Assembly (NCBI GenBank): GCA_025210235.1
Contig: JAOASG010000016.1
Coordinates: 62,001 to 126,000, forward strand
DNA: 64,000 nt
From: Vallitalea sp.
GTDB lineage: Bacteria > Bacillota > Clostridia > Lachnospirales > Vallitaleaceae
Direction of reading: 5' to 3'
Under the pieces are notes generated by a model. It made no database searches and had not been told where the DNA came from. It saw nothing but the letters and a program-made list of their open reading frames with translations. A program made the position numbers and the translations under genes. Shown here piece after piece: positions 42,767-52,320 of this stretch (its first letter is position 1; the number at the start of each line of letters is the position of its first letter).

Positions 42767-44365
42767 CTAAAATAATCTTTTTCTATATTCTCCAGGGGAA
42801 ATACCATAGTATTTTTTGAAAACGTAACTAAAATGTTTTACGCTGATATAGCCAACTTTTTTAGTAATGTAATCAAGCTTTAAGTCATTATTTTTTAATA
42901 AGTTGGCTGCATGTTTTAATCTTACTTTTGTTAAGAATTTTATGTAAGATTGTCCTTCTAGTTCATGAAATAAGTTACTTAAGTAAGAATATGAAATACA
43001 TAATTCATCAGCAATAAGAGATAAGCTAATAGGTTCCATATAATGTTTATATATGAATTGCTTTGTTTGTTCTATAAGTAGATTTTCATCACACATTGAA
43101 TTCTTTTTATGTAGATTTTCAATTATTATATTTGACATATTGATGATGAAAGCTGATATATTTTTTTTATCAGTTAAGCTGTCTTTAGAATCTATTAGTA
43201 CTTTATATACTTTATTGATAACATCTTCGTTTAGAGGAATATTAATTTTTAACTGACTTATTATATAGTTTAGTGTTTTTAATAAGTAGTAGTCATTAAT
43301 CTGTTCATATAAGAAGTTGCCAATATCTTTGGATAGTACTTCTTGATTAATAGTATCATTGTTATGGAGAGTATAAATTAAATTAGCCATATAGCTATGT
43401 AAATCTTTAATGTTTTTTTGATAGGATTGCTCAGAATATAACTGAATATTACTTGGCTCATCTTTAGTAAATAGAGTTTGTAAAAAAGCTTTTTTTGCGT
43501 TTTCATAAGAAACATTTAATTGAAGCAATTCATTCTCTTTAGTACCTGCTATAGAGAATAGGTGTAAATCAGTTTCTTTATAATAACCATTATCAATCTT
43601 TTCATATATATCTGTAATAATTTTTTTAAAATCACAGTCTTCATCAATAGGTATAAGTAATACAGTATTTTCATTAGAATCTATAAATACTTTTGTAGAG
43701 ATATCCTTAGTATGTTTTTTTGCTGTATTAAAAAGTAATAATTTAAGTAGAATTAGATTAGATATTTTAATATTATTTTTAATTAGCATATCTTCAGTAA
43801 TCTGAAGTATAACGATAATAGCTTCTGCATCAAATAAATTAACATTTAAATCATATAAAATAGGATAAAGAGATTGGACTTCTATATGAGAGTCAGTAAT
43901 GACAGCTTTCAAAAACTTGCTTATTATAGCTTCTTGATATTTATTTGAAGCTAATATAAGGTCATTAAATTTAATTTTATCAGATTGTTCTTTATGGCAT
44001 ATATCTGCAATAGAAACAAGCATATCTCTAAGTTCATCGTTTATTATAGGCTTTAATAAATAACTATTAACGTTATACTTAATTGCAGATTTAGCATAAT
44101 CGAATTCTCCATAACCTGATAGTATAGCACAATGTATTTCAGGGTAAAGTTTATTGACTTGTTTACATAGCTCTAATCCATCCATCACTGGCATCTTTAT
44201 GTCGGTCAAAATCAAATCTACAGATTGGTGTTTTAATACTTCAAGCGCGTCAACACCATCCATGACGTCACCAACTATTTCCCACTTATCACATAACTTT
44301 GGAATAATCTGTTTTAAAAAATTTCTTGTTAACTGTTCATCTTCAACAATTAATAATTTATACAT
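42767..44365 (-). CDS. YesN-type AraC response regulator
   Basis: This 532-residue protein has an N-terminal receiver domain (1-120) with IVEDEQLTR, the phospho-acceptor in LTDIKMPVMDG and YLLKP. A variable middle region of about 300 residues follows, then a C-terminal AraC/XylS DNA-binding domain with LSLIADELCISYSYLSNLFH and the signature VGYISVKHFSYVFKKYYGISPGEYRK (positions approximate). It is transcribed 12 bp after the YesM-type kinase. It likely activates the divergent sugar importer operon at 46400. Confidence 0.92.
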   Translation of the reverse strand: MYKLLIVEDEQLTRNFLKQIIPKLCDKWEIVGDVMDGVDALEVLKHQSVDLILTDIKMPVMDGLELCKQVNKLYPEIHCAILSGYGEFDYAKSAIKYNVNSYLLKPIINDELRDMLVSIADICHKEQSDKIKFNDLILASNKYQEAIISKFLKAVITDSHIEVQSLYPILYDLNVNLFDAEAIIVILQITEDMLIKNNIKISNLILLKLLLFNTAKKHTKDISTKVFIDSNENTVLLIPIDEDCDFKKIITDIYEKIDNGYYKETDLHLFSIAGTKENELLQLNVSYENAKKAFLQTLFTKDEPSNIQLYSEQSYQKNIKDLHSYMANLIYTLHNNDTINQEVLSKDIGNFLYEQINDYYLLKTLNYIISQLKINIPLNEDVINKVYKVLIDSKDSLTDKKNISAFIINMSNIIIENLHKKNSMCDENLLIEQTKQFIYKHYMEPISLSLIADELCISYSYLSNLFHELEGQSYIKFLTKVRLKHAANLLKNNDLKLDYITKKVGYISVKHFSYVFKKYYGISPGEYRKRLF

Positions 44366-44377
44366 GGTTAAACCTCC

Positions 44378-46183
44378 CTATAATGATGTCTTTGGTAGAA
44401 TTATTTTAACTGTTGTACCTATACCTTCACTGCTTTCAACCTCAATACCATATTCAATACCATATTTTATTTTGATACGTCTATTTACATTAATCAAGGC
44501 AATACCATTACCATTTGCAGATAAATCAAAGCTTTTTTCAATTTCTTTTCCAGTATTTAATTTTTTTCTTAATTTTATTAATGATTCTTTTCCCATTCCA
44601 ACTCCATTATCTCTGATTATGAAGATTACATTACTTTCTGTAATTATATTTGTTATTTCTATAGTTGTCGTTTCTTTTTTTGCTTCACATCCATGAATAA
44701 CAGAATTTTCAACTATGGGCTGTAATAATAGAGCAGGAATTATATAATTCATAAGATTATTATCAATATCGATTACATAGTTTAATCTGTCATTGAATCT
44801 ATTTTTTTGTATGGTTAAATATGCGTCTAGCAGTTGTAATTCTACAGATATCGTAATTTCTTTATCCATATGAGTTAGACCACGTAAAATAATACTTAAT
44901 TTGTTAATAGTATTAACAGCTTGAGGTAAGTTATCCGATTGGATTAACATACTAATCATATTAAGAGTATTATGTATAAAGTGTGGCTGAATTTGGTTAT
45001 ACAGTGTATTGATCTGAGCTTCTTTTTGAAGATATTTAGCTTCATAGATTTCACGAACTAGTTTGTGATTTTGCTTAAACATATTTTTAAGTTCGTCTAC
45101 CATATTATTCAATGAACTTGATAAATAACCTAATTCATCATTGGATTTTATTGGAAATACAACATCAAGGTCTCCATCTTGTATTTTATGTATATTATTT
45201 ATTATTTTATTTAGTGGGTTAAGAAACATATATAGGTAAAATGTTATTAGTATAAGTGCAAGAATAAAGCAAATCAAAGCTACTATAAAAGCACTGTTCC
45301 TTACATCTGATATTTTTTCATTGATAGTTGATAATGAAGTAATACCAATAACAGTCCAATTTGCATATTCTATAACATTTTTATTAAGCAAGTAACCTTT
45401 GTTATTACATGTAATAGTGTTATAAGGGTTTTTAGAATTATTGGTTTTGGTATATATATCATCTATATTATCAGAGGTTAAATGTGGTACATTAGAAAAG
45501 ATTACCTGCTGATTGGAATCCACAATAATAATACCTCCATCTTTTCCGAAGTCTACTTTATTACATATATCACTGATACCAGAATAGTTTGCATCTACTT
45601 TAATCACTCCAAGAATTTTATCTGTATTTCTGGTGCTTCTTAGAATACTTACTATAGAAAAAATAATATTCTTAGGATTTTTTATAATCTGTTCAAGATG
45701 AGCAGAAACAAAAATAGGCTGTTTTTTTTCTAGGGCTTTTTTATACCAATGATAGTTAGTAAAATCCTGATTAGATTTTAGTGTAGAAGTAATACGTTCA
45801 CCTTTATAAATTTCATCAGTCAATATAAATACTCTTAGAATATCTTTTCTTGGAATAATCAGAATCTGTTCAAGAAAATCTTCTATTGTTCTTGTTCTAT
45901 AAAGAGACTTCAAGTCAGAGTCATCAATTGTTTTATCAAGTGCATCCATTACATCTTGGTCATAGTAAGGAGATAAGGATAATCTATATAGGTCGTCTAA
46001 ATATGTCCTAATGTTTAATGCAGTTAGTTCCACTATCTGTTGAACTTTTTGTGAAGATTGTTCCATAATACTAGAACTATATTTATTATAAGAGTATATT
46101 GATATAAATAAAATAGAAGTTAAAGTAATTAGTGCGGTACATATAAAAAGTTTTAAGGAAAATTTCCAATTTATTTTTTGCAT
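44378..46183 (-). CDS. YesM-type sensor histidine kinase
   Basis: This 601-residue kinase has a membrane helix at about 10-32, an extracellular Cache-like sensor (35-285), a second helix (about 295-320), HAMP, a His_kinase domain (QIQPHFIHNTLNMIS, containing the phospho-histidine) and an ATPase domain with IPALLLQPIVENSVIHG and DNGVGM. It is the membrane partner of the following YesN-type regulator. The ATG at 46183 follows TTAGGAGT. It is divergent from the sugar-binding protein gene, suggesting it senses the imported sugar or its binding-protein complex. Confidence 0.92.
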   Translation of the reverse strand: MQKINWKFSLKLFICTALITLTSILFISIYSYNKYSSSIMEQSSQKVQQIVELTALNIRTYLDDLYRLSLSPYYDQDVMDALDKTIDDSDLKSLYRTRTIEDFLEQILIIPRKDILRVFILTDEIYKGERITSTLKSNQDFTNYHWYKKALEKKQPIFVSAHLEQIIKNPKNIIFSIVSILRSTRNTDKILGVIKVDANYSGISDICNKVDFGKDGGIIIVDSNQQVIFSNVPHLTSDNIDDIYTKTNNSKNPYNTITCNNKGYLLNKNVIEYANWTVIGITSLSTINEKISDVRNSAFIVALICFILALILITFYLYMFLNPLNKIINNIHKIQDGDLDVVFPIKSNDELGYLSSSLNNMVDELKNMFKQNHKLVREIYEAKYLQKEAQINTLYNQIQPHFIHNTLNMISMLIQSDNLPQAVNTINKLSIILRGLTHMDKEITISVELQLLDAYLTIQKNRFNDRLNYVIDIDNNLMNYIIPALLLQPIVENSVIHGCEAKKETTTIEITNIITESNVIFIIRDNGVGMGKESLIKLRKKLNTGKEIEKSFDLSANGNGIALINVNRRIKIKYGIEYGIEVESSEGIGTTVKIILPKTSL

Positions 46184-46399
46184 TTGTTTATACTCCTAAA
46201 AGTTTTAATTATATTAAAGATAATTAGTTAATTATAACATATTATTTTTGTTTATAGATTATATATAAAAAAAACATACCAATATCAAAAATATAGGGTA
46301 TTTATTTTTTTATAATGAGGATATACAATGAGATTACAGCAACAATAATGGGAAATTATCAAATTTCCAAATTACTAAGAAAATGGGGGATCAAGAACT

Positions 46400-47752
46400 A
46401 TGAAAAAATTTATATCTTTGTTACTAGTTATTACAACTATTTCATTATTCACTGGGTGTGCTTCAAAAGAAAAAGATAAAACTGTAGACAAAACGCCTGT
46501 GAAACAAGAAAATGTAGGTCAAGACAACAAAGATCAAGAAAAAGATTCAAAAAAAGAAGTCGTACATATTAAATTCTTCACAGGAAAAGTTGAAACAGTT
46601 GATTTGATGAATGGAATTATTGATGAGTTCAATGAATCACATCCTGGAATTGTAGTTGAACAAGAATTTCAAAAAGATGCAAGTAATGTTATCAAAGTCA
46701 AGTTTGCATCAAGTGACATTCCTGATATTACTACTGTAGTTGCACAAGAATACATTGATCAAGGTAAATATTTAGATTTATCAAACGAAGAATGGTGGGA
46801 TCGTATCCAACCTGCCATAAAAGATATGTGCACAGATGTTAAGAGTGGTAAACAGTATAGAGTAGCAAGTAATATGACAATGGCTGGTTTATTCTATAAT
46901 AAGTCAATTTTTGATGAATTAGGTTTAGATGAAGCAAAAACTTGGAAAGAGTTTGAAGAGGATTTAGCTAAGATAAAAGAAAACAAAAAAGATGTTGTAC
47001 CTCTTTTTATGGCAGGAAAAGATTCTTGGACACTAGGACATCTAATAGAGTTTATGGCACATGGAGTTGTTAAGCAAACTTATGGTGTTACTGATTCTAA
47101 AAAAGCATTTTTGGCTAATGATGATTCTAAACTTCAATTTGGTGCTGAAGGTGGACCAATGGATAGTTTTGCTTCAGTGATTATAAGTGGAAGAGATAAA
47201 AAATTATTTAATAGTGATTTCTTGACTGCTACTTATGATAATCAAGTTGAAATGTTCGCTAATGGTGAAGCTGCAGTTATTAGTCAAGGTATGTGGGCTC
47301 TTGGGGCTATATTAGATAAAAATCCTGATATGGCAGAAAATATTGGCTTTATGCCTTATCCTGCTATAACAGATTCAACTAAAGCAGTAATTTTAAGTGC
47401 TGAGGATTCAGCTTATGCTATTACTTCTGCTTCAAAACATCCAGAAGAAGCAAAAGAATTCTTAAACTATCTATTTAAAGCTGAAAATCTAAAAAAATAT
47501 AGTGAATCTATTAAATCACCTTGTGCATTTAAAGACGTTGATGCAGATTGGGGTCCAATAAAAGACCAGGTTAATAATGCACTTAAAAATGGTATTAATA
47601 TTGGATTTTCTAATGAGTGTCCTTCAGGATTTTCTGGTGATGACGCAGGAAGAATGGTTCAAGAATTATATGCTGGACAATATGCAACTTCCATAGATTT
47701 TGCTAAAGCGTACAAAGGAGTTTGGGATAAAGCATGGAATGCATCTAACTAG
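46400..47752 (+). CDS. Extracellular sugar-binding lipoprotein
   Basis: This 450-residue lipoprotein has the lipobox LFTGC (cysteine near residue 20), an acidic/lysine-rich linker (KDKTVDKTPVKQENVGQDNK) and a class-1 (MalE-like) binding fold with DIPDITTVVAQEYIDQGKY and GEAAVISQGMWALG. It binds an oligosaccharide outside the cell for the two permeases encoded downstream. No ATPase gene is present; such importers commonly share an MsmK-type ATPase encoded elsewhere. The GH66 gene of the operon suggests isomalto-oligosaccharides as substrate. Confidence 0.9.
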   Translation: MKKFISLLLVITTISLFTGCASKEKDKTVDKTPVKQENVGQDNKDQEKDSKKEVVHIKFFTGKVETVDLMNGIIDEFNESHPGIVVEQEFQKDASNVIKVKFASSDIPDITTVVAQEYIDQGKYLDLSNEEWWDRIQPAIKDMCTDVKSGKQYRVASNMTMAGLFYNKSIFDELGLDEAKTWKEFEEDLAKIKENKKDVVPLFMAGKDSWTLGHLIEFMAHGVVKQTYGVTDSKKAFLANDDSKLQFGAEGGPMDSFASVIISGRDKKLFNSDFLTATYDNQVEMFANGEAAVISQGMWALGAILDKNPDMAENIGFMPYPAITDSTKAVILSAEDSAYAITSASKHPEEAKEFLNYLFKAENLKKYSESIKSPCAFKDVDADWGPIKDQVNNALKNGINIGFSNECPSGFSGDDAGRMVQELYAGQYATSIDFAKAYKGVWDKAWNASN

Positions 47753-47762
47753 TTATTAATTT

Positions 47763-47803
47763 AGGGGCTGCACTATATTATATATACAAAATAGTCAGCC
47801 TCT
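47763..47803 (+). terminator. Intercistronic hairpin after the sugar-binding protein gene
   Basis: A 13-pair stem with one bulge (47763-47776 with 47791-47803, built on GGGGCTG and CAGCCTC) and a 14-base AT loop. The T-rich tail is delayed, so it is more likely a stabiliser or leaky terminator than a full stop. Confidence 0.55.
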
Positions 47804-47918
47804 ATGTGTTTGTTTTATAGGAAATTATACTAGTTTAGTAGATGAGAATGAGGTCTAGCTTTTTGTTCTAATGTAATTTAGTAAGTATAGTAATATATTT
47901 AAGTGGAGTGATGACAGA

Positions 47919-48800
47919 GTGGTTATACGAAATAAAATAGTTTCCAAATTACATAATTTTATGATTTTACCAGCTTTTATTTTATTCTTTATATTTTTTA
48001 TTTATCCTTTGATTAGAGGGATTGGTTTAAGTCTAACGGATTATGATGGTATGACAAAACCCAATTTTATAGGATTAAATAATTTTATTGATTTTTTTCA
48101 TGATAGTCGAGCAAAGAAAGACGTTATAAACACGGTTTTATTTGCTTTGGGAAGTGCTCCGCTATTGAATATATTTGGTTTCTTATATGCTTTACTTTTA
48201 GATAGTAAATTTAAAGGTAAAGGTATAGTAAGAACTATTATTTATTTACCAGCAGTTGTGAGTCCATTGATTATGGGTTACATATGGTACTTTATTTTAC
48301 AACCACAAAGAGGATTCTTATTCGTAGCACTTGAGAGAATCGGCATTAATCTAACTTATCTCAATTGGACTGAGAATAGATATATGGCTTTGTGGGTGGT
48401 TGTTATTGTTAATGTATGGCAGTTTGTTGGAATGACAATGGTAGTTTATCTGGCAGGATTACAAGGAATACCTGAGGAAATGCACGAGGCAGGTAAGATT
48501 GATGGGGCTACTTACGGTCAAAGGATTAAATATATAGTCCTTCCTATGATGATTCAACCTATTAAAATTAATGTTGTTACAAACATTATAGGCTCATTAT
48601 CAGTTTTCGAAATAATTTTGGCATTAACAGATGGAGGACCAGGATATGGTACAGAATCATTAAGTATATTTATTATGAGAAAGTGCTATGGTAGCTTTAC
48701 TGGATATTCGACAGCAGTTGCAGTTATTCTATTTTTAATAATTCTACTTCCTGTTTTAATATCACTAAAATTAATGAAATCAAAAGAATATGATGCGTGA
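47919..48800 (+). CDS. Sugar ABC permease (MalF type)
   Basis: This 293-residue protein has six membrane helices. The EAA-type coupling loop is around EEMHEAGKIDGATYGQRIKYIVLPMM (about 185-212) and the ending is typical of this family. It is one half of the permease for the lipoprotein encoded upstream. It starts with GTG at 47919 after AGTGGAGTG. The stop overlaps the ribosome binding site of the partner gene. Confidence 0.92.
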   Translation: MVIRNKIVSKLHNFMILPAFILFFIFFIYPLIRGIGLSLTDYDGMTKPNFIGLNNFIDFFHDSRAKKDVINTVLFALGSAPLLNIFGFLYALLLDSKFKGKGIVRTIIYLPAVVSPLIMGYIWYFILQPQRGFLFVALERIGINLTYLNWTENRYMALWVVVIVNVWQFVGMTMVVYLAGLQGIPEEMHEAGKIDGATYGQRIKYIVLPMMIQPIKINVVTNIIGSLSVFEIILALTDGGPGYGTESLSIFIMRKCYGSFTGYSTAVAVILFLIILLPVLISLKLMKSKEYDA

Positions 48801-48813
48801 GGAGGGGACATAG

Positions 48814-49626
48814 TTGAAAAAATTTTTAAGAATTCTAGTCATAATATTAATTACATTACTTGCATTATTTCCATTTTACATACTTAGCTTATTAGCTTTT
48901 ACACCATCATCTATGAACTTTTCAAAAGAATTAATTCTCCTTCCAAAATCATATTTCGAGAATTTCAGTGTCGCTTGGGAAAAGGCTAAAATGGGTCGCT
49001 CAATGATTAATTCGCTAATTATTACTCTAGGAGCTGTAGCTGTGATTGTTTCATTTGCTAGTATGGCTGGATATGCTATCGCTAGAGTGAAAAATAAATT
49101 TAATAGGTTCATATTTTATTTAATGTTAGGGTGTATGATGATTCCAGGTATTATTAATACAGTACCTTTGTATACTTTGATGATTAAGATAGGTGGAATT
49201 AACACACACTGGGCAATGATATTAGTCTGTGCGGCTAATGCTTTACCTTTTTCGATTTTCTTATTTACTGGGTTTATTAGGGGATTGCCAATAAATATTG
49301 AAGAAGCAGCAATTATTGATGGTTGTACAAAAATAGGATCTTTCTGGAGAATTATTTTTCCAATATTAAAACCTGTTACATCAGCTGTAATAATTATTAA
49401 TGGGTTAAATATATGGAATAATTATGCTCAAGCTATATTTTTTCTACAAAAACAATCTATGCGTACGATTCCACTTGCTATTTCCATGTTCTATCAACAA
49501 TATGGAGCCAAGTGGCATCTAATGGGAGCGGCAGCAATGATTGGCTTGGCACCAGCAGTTATAATATTTATTATTTTCCAGAAGTACTTTATTAAAGGTA
49601 TTACAGCAGGTTCTGTAAAAGGATAA
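48814..49626 (+). CDS. Sugar ABC permease (MalG type)
   Basis: This 270-residue protein has six membrane helices, an EAA loop in INIEEAAIIDGCTKIGSFWRIIFPILKP and the typical C-terminus KYFIKGITAGSVKG. It pairs with the preceding permease. The TTG at 48814 follows GAGGAGGGG, 13 bp after the partner gene. Confidence 0.92.
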   Translation: MKKFLRILVIILITLLALFPFYILSLLAFTPSSMNFSKELILLPKSYFENFSVAWEKAKMGRSMINSLIITLGAVAVIVSFASMAGYAIARVKNKFNRFIFYLMLGCMMIPGIINTVPLYTLMIKIGGINTHWAMILVCAANALPFSIFLFTGFIRGLPINIEEAAIIDGCTKIGSFWRIIFPILKPVTSAVIIINGLNIWNNYAQAIFFLQKQSMRTIPLAISMFYQQYGAKWHLMGAAAMIGLAPAVIIFIIFQKYFIKGITAGSVKG

Positions 49627-49634
49627 ATGATGCA

Positions 49635-49680
49635 TATTGTATTAAACAATCAACTAATTTGTAGTTATGCAATTACTTAG
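49635..49680 (+). repeat. Dispersed intergenic palindromic repeat, copy G
   Basis: The core AACTAATTTGTAGTT (49652-49666) forms a perfect five-pair hairpin and is followed by ATGCAATTACTTAG, the conserved 3' half. It lies between the permease gene and the GH66 gene. Confidence 0.6.
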
Positions 49681-49706
49681 ATTACATAAAAATGAAAGGT
49701 GATATT

Positions 49707-51374
49707 ATGAAAGATTTGATACAAGATATTTACCCGAACAAAGCTCAGTATTTAGAAGGGGAGACTATAGAAATTATAATAGAATGGAAGCCAAATATTA
49801 AGGCTACTAATATTTGTATTTCTCTAGTGATTTCTCACTTAAATGAAAAGTGCTTGACGATTACGAAAGTAGTTGATAATAGTAACAAAAAATCAATAAT
49901 AGAAATACAACCACTAGAAGTCAATGGATATGGTGTGGATATTAATATAATTGATGAAGAAAAGATTACAGCAACCTATTCAACGGCGGTTGATGTAGCC
50001 TTAAGTCATAAGGAATCTCCAAGATATGGTTTTCTTAGCGAGTTTGAGTTAGATGATATACATGATGAAAAAGATATACTATCGATGAAAAAGCTTCATA
50101 TCAATATGGTTCAATTCTATGATTGGATGTATCGCCATGATGATTTAGTAAATGAAGAAAAAAACTATATCGATTTAATGGGTAAAAAAATATCATTAGA
50201 TGCAATTAAAAATAAAATTGACCTTTGTCATAAAAATGGTATGAAAGCAATTGCCTATGGTGCTGTTTATGCTGCTAGCAAACCATTTTATGAAAATCAT
50301 AAAGATGAGGCATTATACAATAGCAATATGCAGCCAATATCTTTCATAGATAAATTCATTATCATGAATATTGAAGAAAAGTCTCCTTGGCATAGACATA
50401 TTATCAATGAATATGAGAGAGCTATTAAAATCTTAGATTTTGATGGTATACATATGGATACATATGGTTATCCAAAAAAAGCAGTAAGCAAGTTGAGTGG
50501 AGATAATCATATAATTAATTTAGAAGAAGAATTTCCTGTATTAATCAATAACACAAGAGAACAATTAAGTAAGGTGAAAAGAGACGTTACATTAATCTTT
50601 AATAATGTCGGAAATTGGCCAGTTAGTACTACAAGTTCTGCAGATCAAGATATGGTTTATATAGAAGTATGGGACCCTTATAGTACTTATAATCACATAC
50701 AATCTATTATTAGAGATACAAGAAGAGAAACAGATAAACCTATTATCCTAGCGGCCTATTTAAAACCTTTTATGGATGAAGGTGAAGAAGCAGGGGCGTA
50801 TGCTTTAAAATTATTGACTGCTGCAATTATTGCTAATGGAGCATATCATTTGATACTTGGTGAAAATCAGGGGGTTCTAACACAAGGCTACTATGTGGAT
50901 TATTCCAAAATAAGTGATAAATTATTTAGTGAAATTAGGAAATATTATGATTTTATGATTAGATATTCTGACTTATTCTATGATAGAAACCTTATAGACG
51001 TATCTATGACACATGCATATGGAGATAACATGGAATACGTTTTTGAAGGTGATAATTTTAGTGCAACAGCTGATTCTAATAAAATTTGGACAATCATAAG
51101 AGAAAGTGATGATACGAAACTTATTTCATTGATTAATTTAAAAGGAAATGATGTGATATGGAATAAGGGAAAGAAACAACCAAAGAAAAATTCTCATATT
51201 AAGCTAAAGATTCAATTAGAAAAAGAAGTAAAAGACGTTTATATTTCTTCTCCCGAACAAGCGATTCCTATTAAATGCCCATACAATATAGTAGATAGTG
51301 AAAGAGGAAAGGTATTAACGATGGACTTGAAACAACTAGAACTATGGACAGTTATTGTAATTAAACTAGGATAG
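49707..51374 (+). CDS. Glycoside hydrolase family 66 (dextranase/cycloisomaltooligosaccharide glucanotransferase type)
   Basis: This 555-residue protein has an N-terminal beta domain (about 1-95), a TIM barrel with FDGIHMDTYG (nucleophile candidate D251) and VYIEVWDP (acid/base candidate E320), and a C-terminal beta domain. These match GH66, whose enzymes act on alpha-1,6-glucans. No signal peptide is present, so it is intracellular and should act on imported oligosaccharides. The ATG at 49707 follows GAAAGGTG. It is the fourth gene of the YesMN-linked importer operon. Confidence 0.8.
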   Translation: MKDLIQDIYPNKAQYLEGETIEIIIEWKPNIKATNICISLVISHLNEKCLTITKVVDNSNKKSIIEIQPLEVNGYGVDINIIDEEKITATYSTAVDVALSHKESPRYGFLSEFELDDIHDEKDILSMKKLHINMVQFYDWMYRHDDLVNEEKNYIDLMGKKISLDAIKNKIDLCHKNGMKAIAYGAVYAASKPFYENHKDEALYNSNMQPISFIDKFIIMNIEEKSPWHRHIINEYERAIKILDFDGIHMDTYGYPKKAVSKLSGDNHIINLEEEFPVLINNTREQLSKVKRDVTLIFNNVGNWPVSTTSSADQDMVYIEVWDPYSTYNHIQSIIRDTRRETDKPIILAAYLKPFMDEGEEAGAYALKLLTAAIIANGAYHLILGENQGVLTQGYYVDYSKISDKLFSEIRKYYDFMIRYSDLFYDRNLIDVSMTHAYGDNMEYVFEGDNFSATADSNKIWTIIRESDDTKLISLINLKGNDVIWNKGKKQPKKNSHIKLKIQLEKEVKDVYISSPEQAIPIKCPYNIVDSERGKVLTMDLKQLELWTVIVIKLG

Positions 51375-51457
51375 ATGGAACATCGGTATAGGGTAATGTG
51401 ATGATACAATTTGGGTTGCAAAATACCAATTAGTAATCGTCTATTACCTTTTCTTTT

Positions 51458-51964
51458 TTATTTAAATAGCAAACTGCTTCTTTTCTTGAATTTTCGAGGC
51501 TCATATGAAATAATGAAACAGTTAGGTTCATATGATTCAACTAACTTTAAAAGTTCTTGTTCTTCGTGTCTATCAATAAGAATGTCTAAATTATATCGTT
51601 TACCATTAACTCCTTCTCCTTCAAAAACTGTAACGCCATATCCATTATTTCTAAGCGCATGAATTAATTGGTTATTTCTATTCTTTAGACCTATAGTAAA
51701 AGTAGTGTATCCAATTGCTAATTTTTGTTCAATAAAATTTCCAATAAAGATACCAAAACCAAATCCAAGCGCATATATAAGCATTGTTAAAAATGTCTGA
51801 TCATCATTTAGAACAAGTGACAAGCCAAAAATATAAATAGCTGCTTCTAAAAAGCCAAAAGATGATGCAATTATACTTTTACCTTTTACCATGAAGATAG
51901 TTCTCATAGTAAGTATAGGGACATATAACAATTGTAAAATTAAAATAAAGATAATAGTTTTCAT
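51458..51964 (-). CDS. DUF5698/DUF2179 membrane protein (YebE/UPF0316 family)
   Basis: This 168-residue protein has three N-terminal membrane helices (about 2-85) with RTIFMVKGKSIIASSFGFLE and a soluble C-terminal DUF2179 domain (about 95-165) with NGYGVTVFEGEGVNGKRYNL. The architecture matches UPF0316 proteins, whose function is unknown. The ATG at 51964 follows AGGGAGAGC. It stands alone between the GH66 gene and the protease leader. Confidence 0.85.
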   Translation of the reverse strand: MKTIIFILILQLLYVPILTMRTIFMVKGKSIIASSFGFLEAAIYIFGLSLVLNDDQTFLTMLIYALGFGFGIFIGNFIEQKLAIGYTTFTIGLKNRNNQLIHALRNNGYGVTVFEGEGVNGKRYNLDILIDRHEEQELLKLVESYEPNCFIISYEPRKFKKRSSLLFK

Positions 51965-52140
51965 CGGTAAGCTCTCCCTTTAAAATAATAAAATCTCACT
52001 ACTAATTTAACCTAATAAGAATATTTTATACTTAAAGAAATTACTTATACTAAATAACTTATATATAAGTATGATTTAATACATCATAAAAGTAATAAGT
52101 TGTAAAAGGCATATTTTTAGGAAAACTAATAAATAGAAAG

Positions 52141-52231
52141 AAGAGATACTATGTAAAGAGTACTTAGTAGGTGATAGTAAAAAGCTGTGAGTACTATAAA
52201 CAATCGGTTTGTAGTAGTTTTGGCTTTTTTT
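52141..52231 (+). promoter_or_regulatory. Terminator-bearing leader upstream of the double protease gene
   Basis: A strong terminator (AAAAAGC at 52179-52185 with GCTTTTTTT from 52223; inner 10-bp stem 52192-52201 with 52207-52216, loop AATCG) follows no plus-strand gene. Upstream, TACTAT (52147-52152) can pair with ATAGTA (52174-52179), which can alternatively pair with TACTAT inside the terminator stem. This suggests an attenuator or a small RNA. The rest of the 51965-52320 gap holds only AT-rich promoter-like sequence. Confidence 0.5.
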
Positions 52232-52320
52232 ATAATAAAATATATTAATAATTATGATATAATATGTAATTGGTGTATAATATATATTGTATATATTATG
52301 ATAGAGATAGGGGAAATAAT

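Noticed and set aside
44154..44696. 180-codon plus-strand frame antisense to the YesM/YesN genes
   Set aside because: It is the reverse of two well-supported genes, Ser/Pro/Ile-rich without domains, and has no ribosome binding site.
51411..51662. Plus-strand frame opposite the DUF2179 gene
   Set aside because: It lies on the reverse of a recognised conserved gene and has no domain or binding site.
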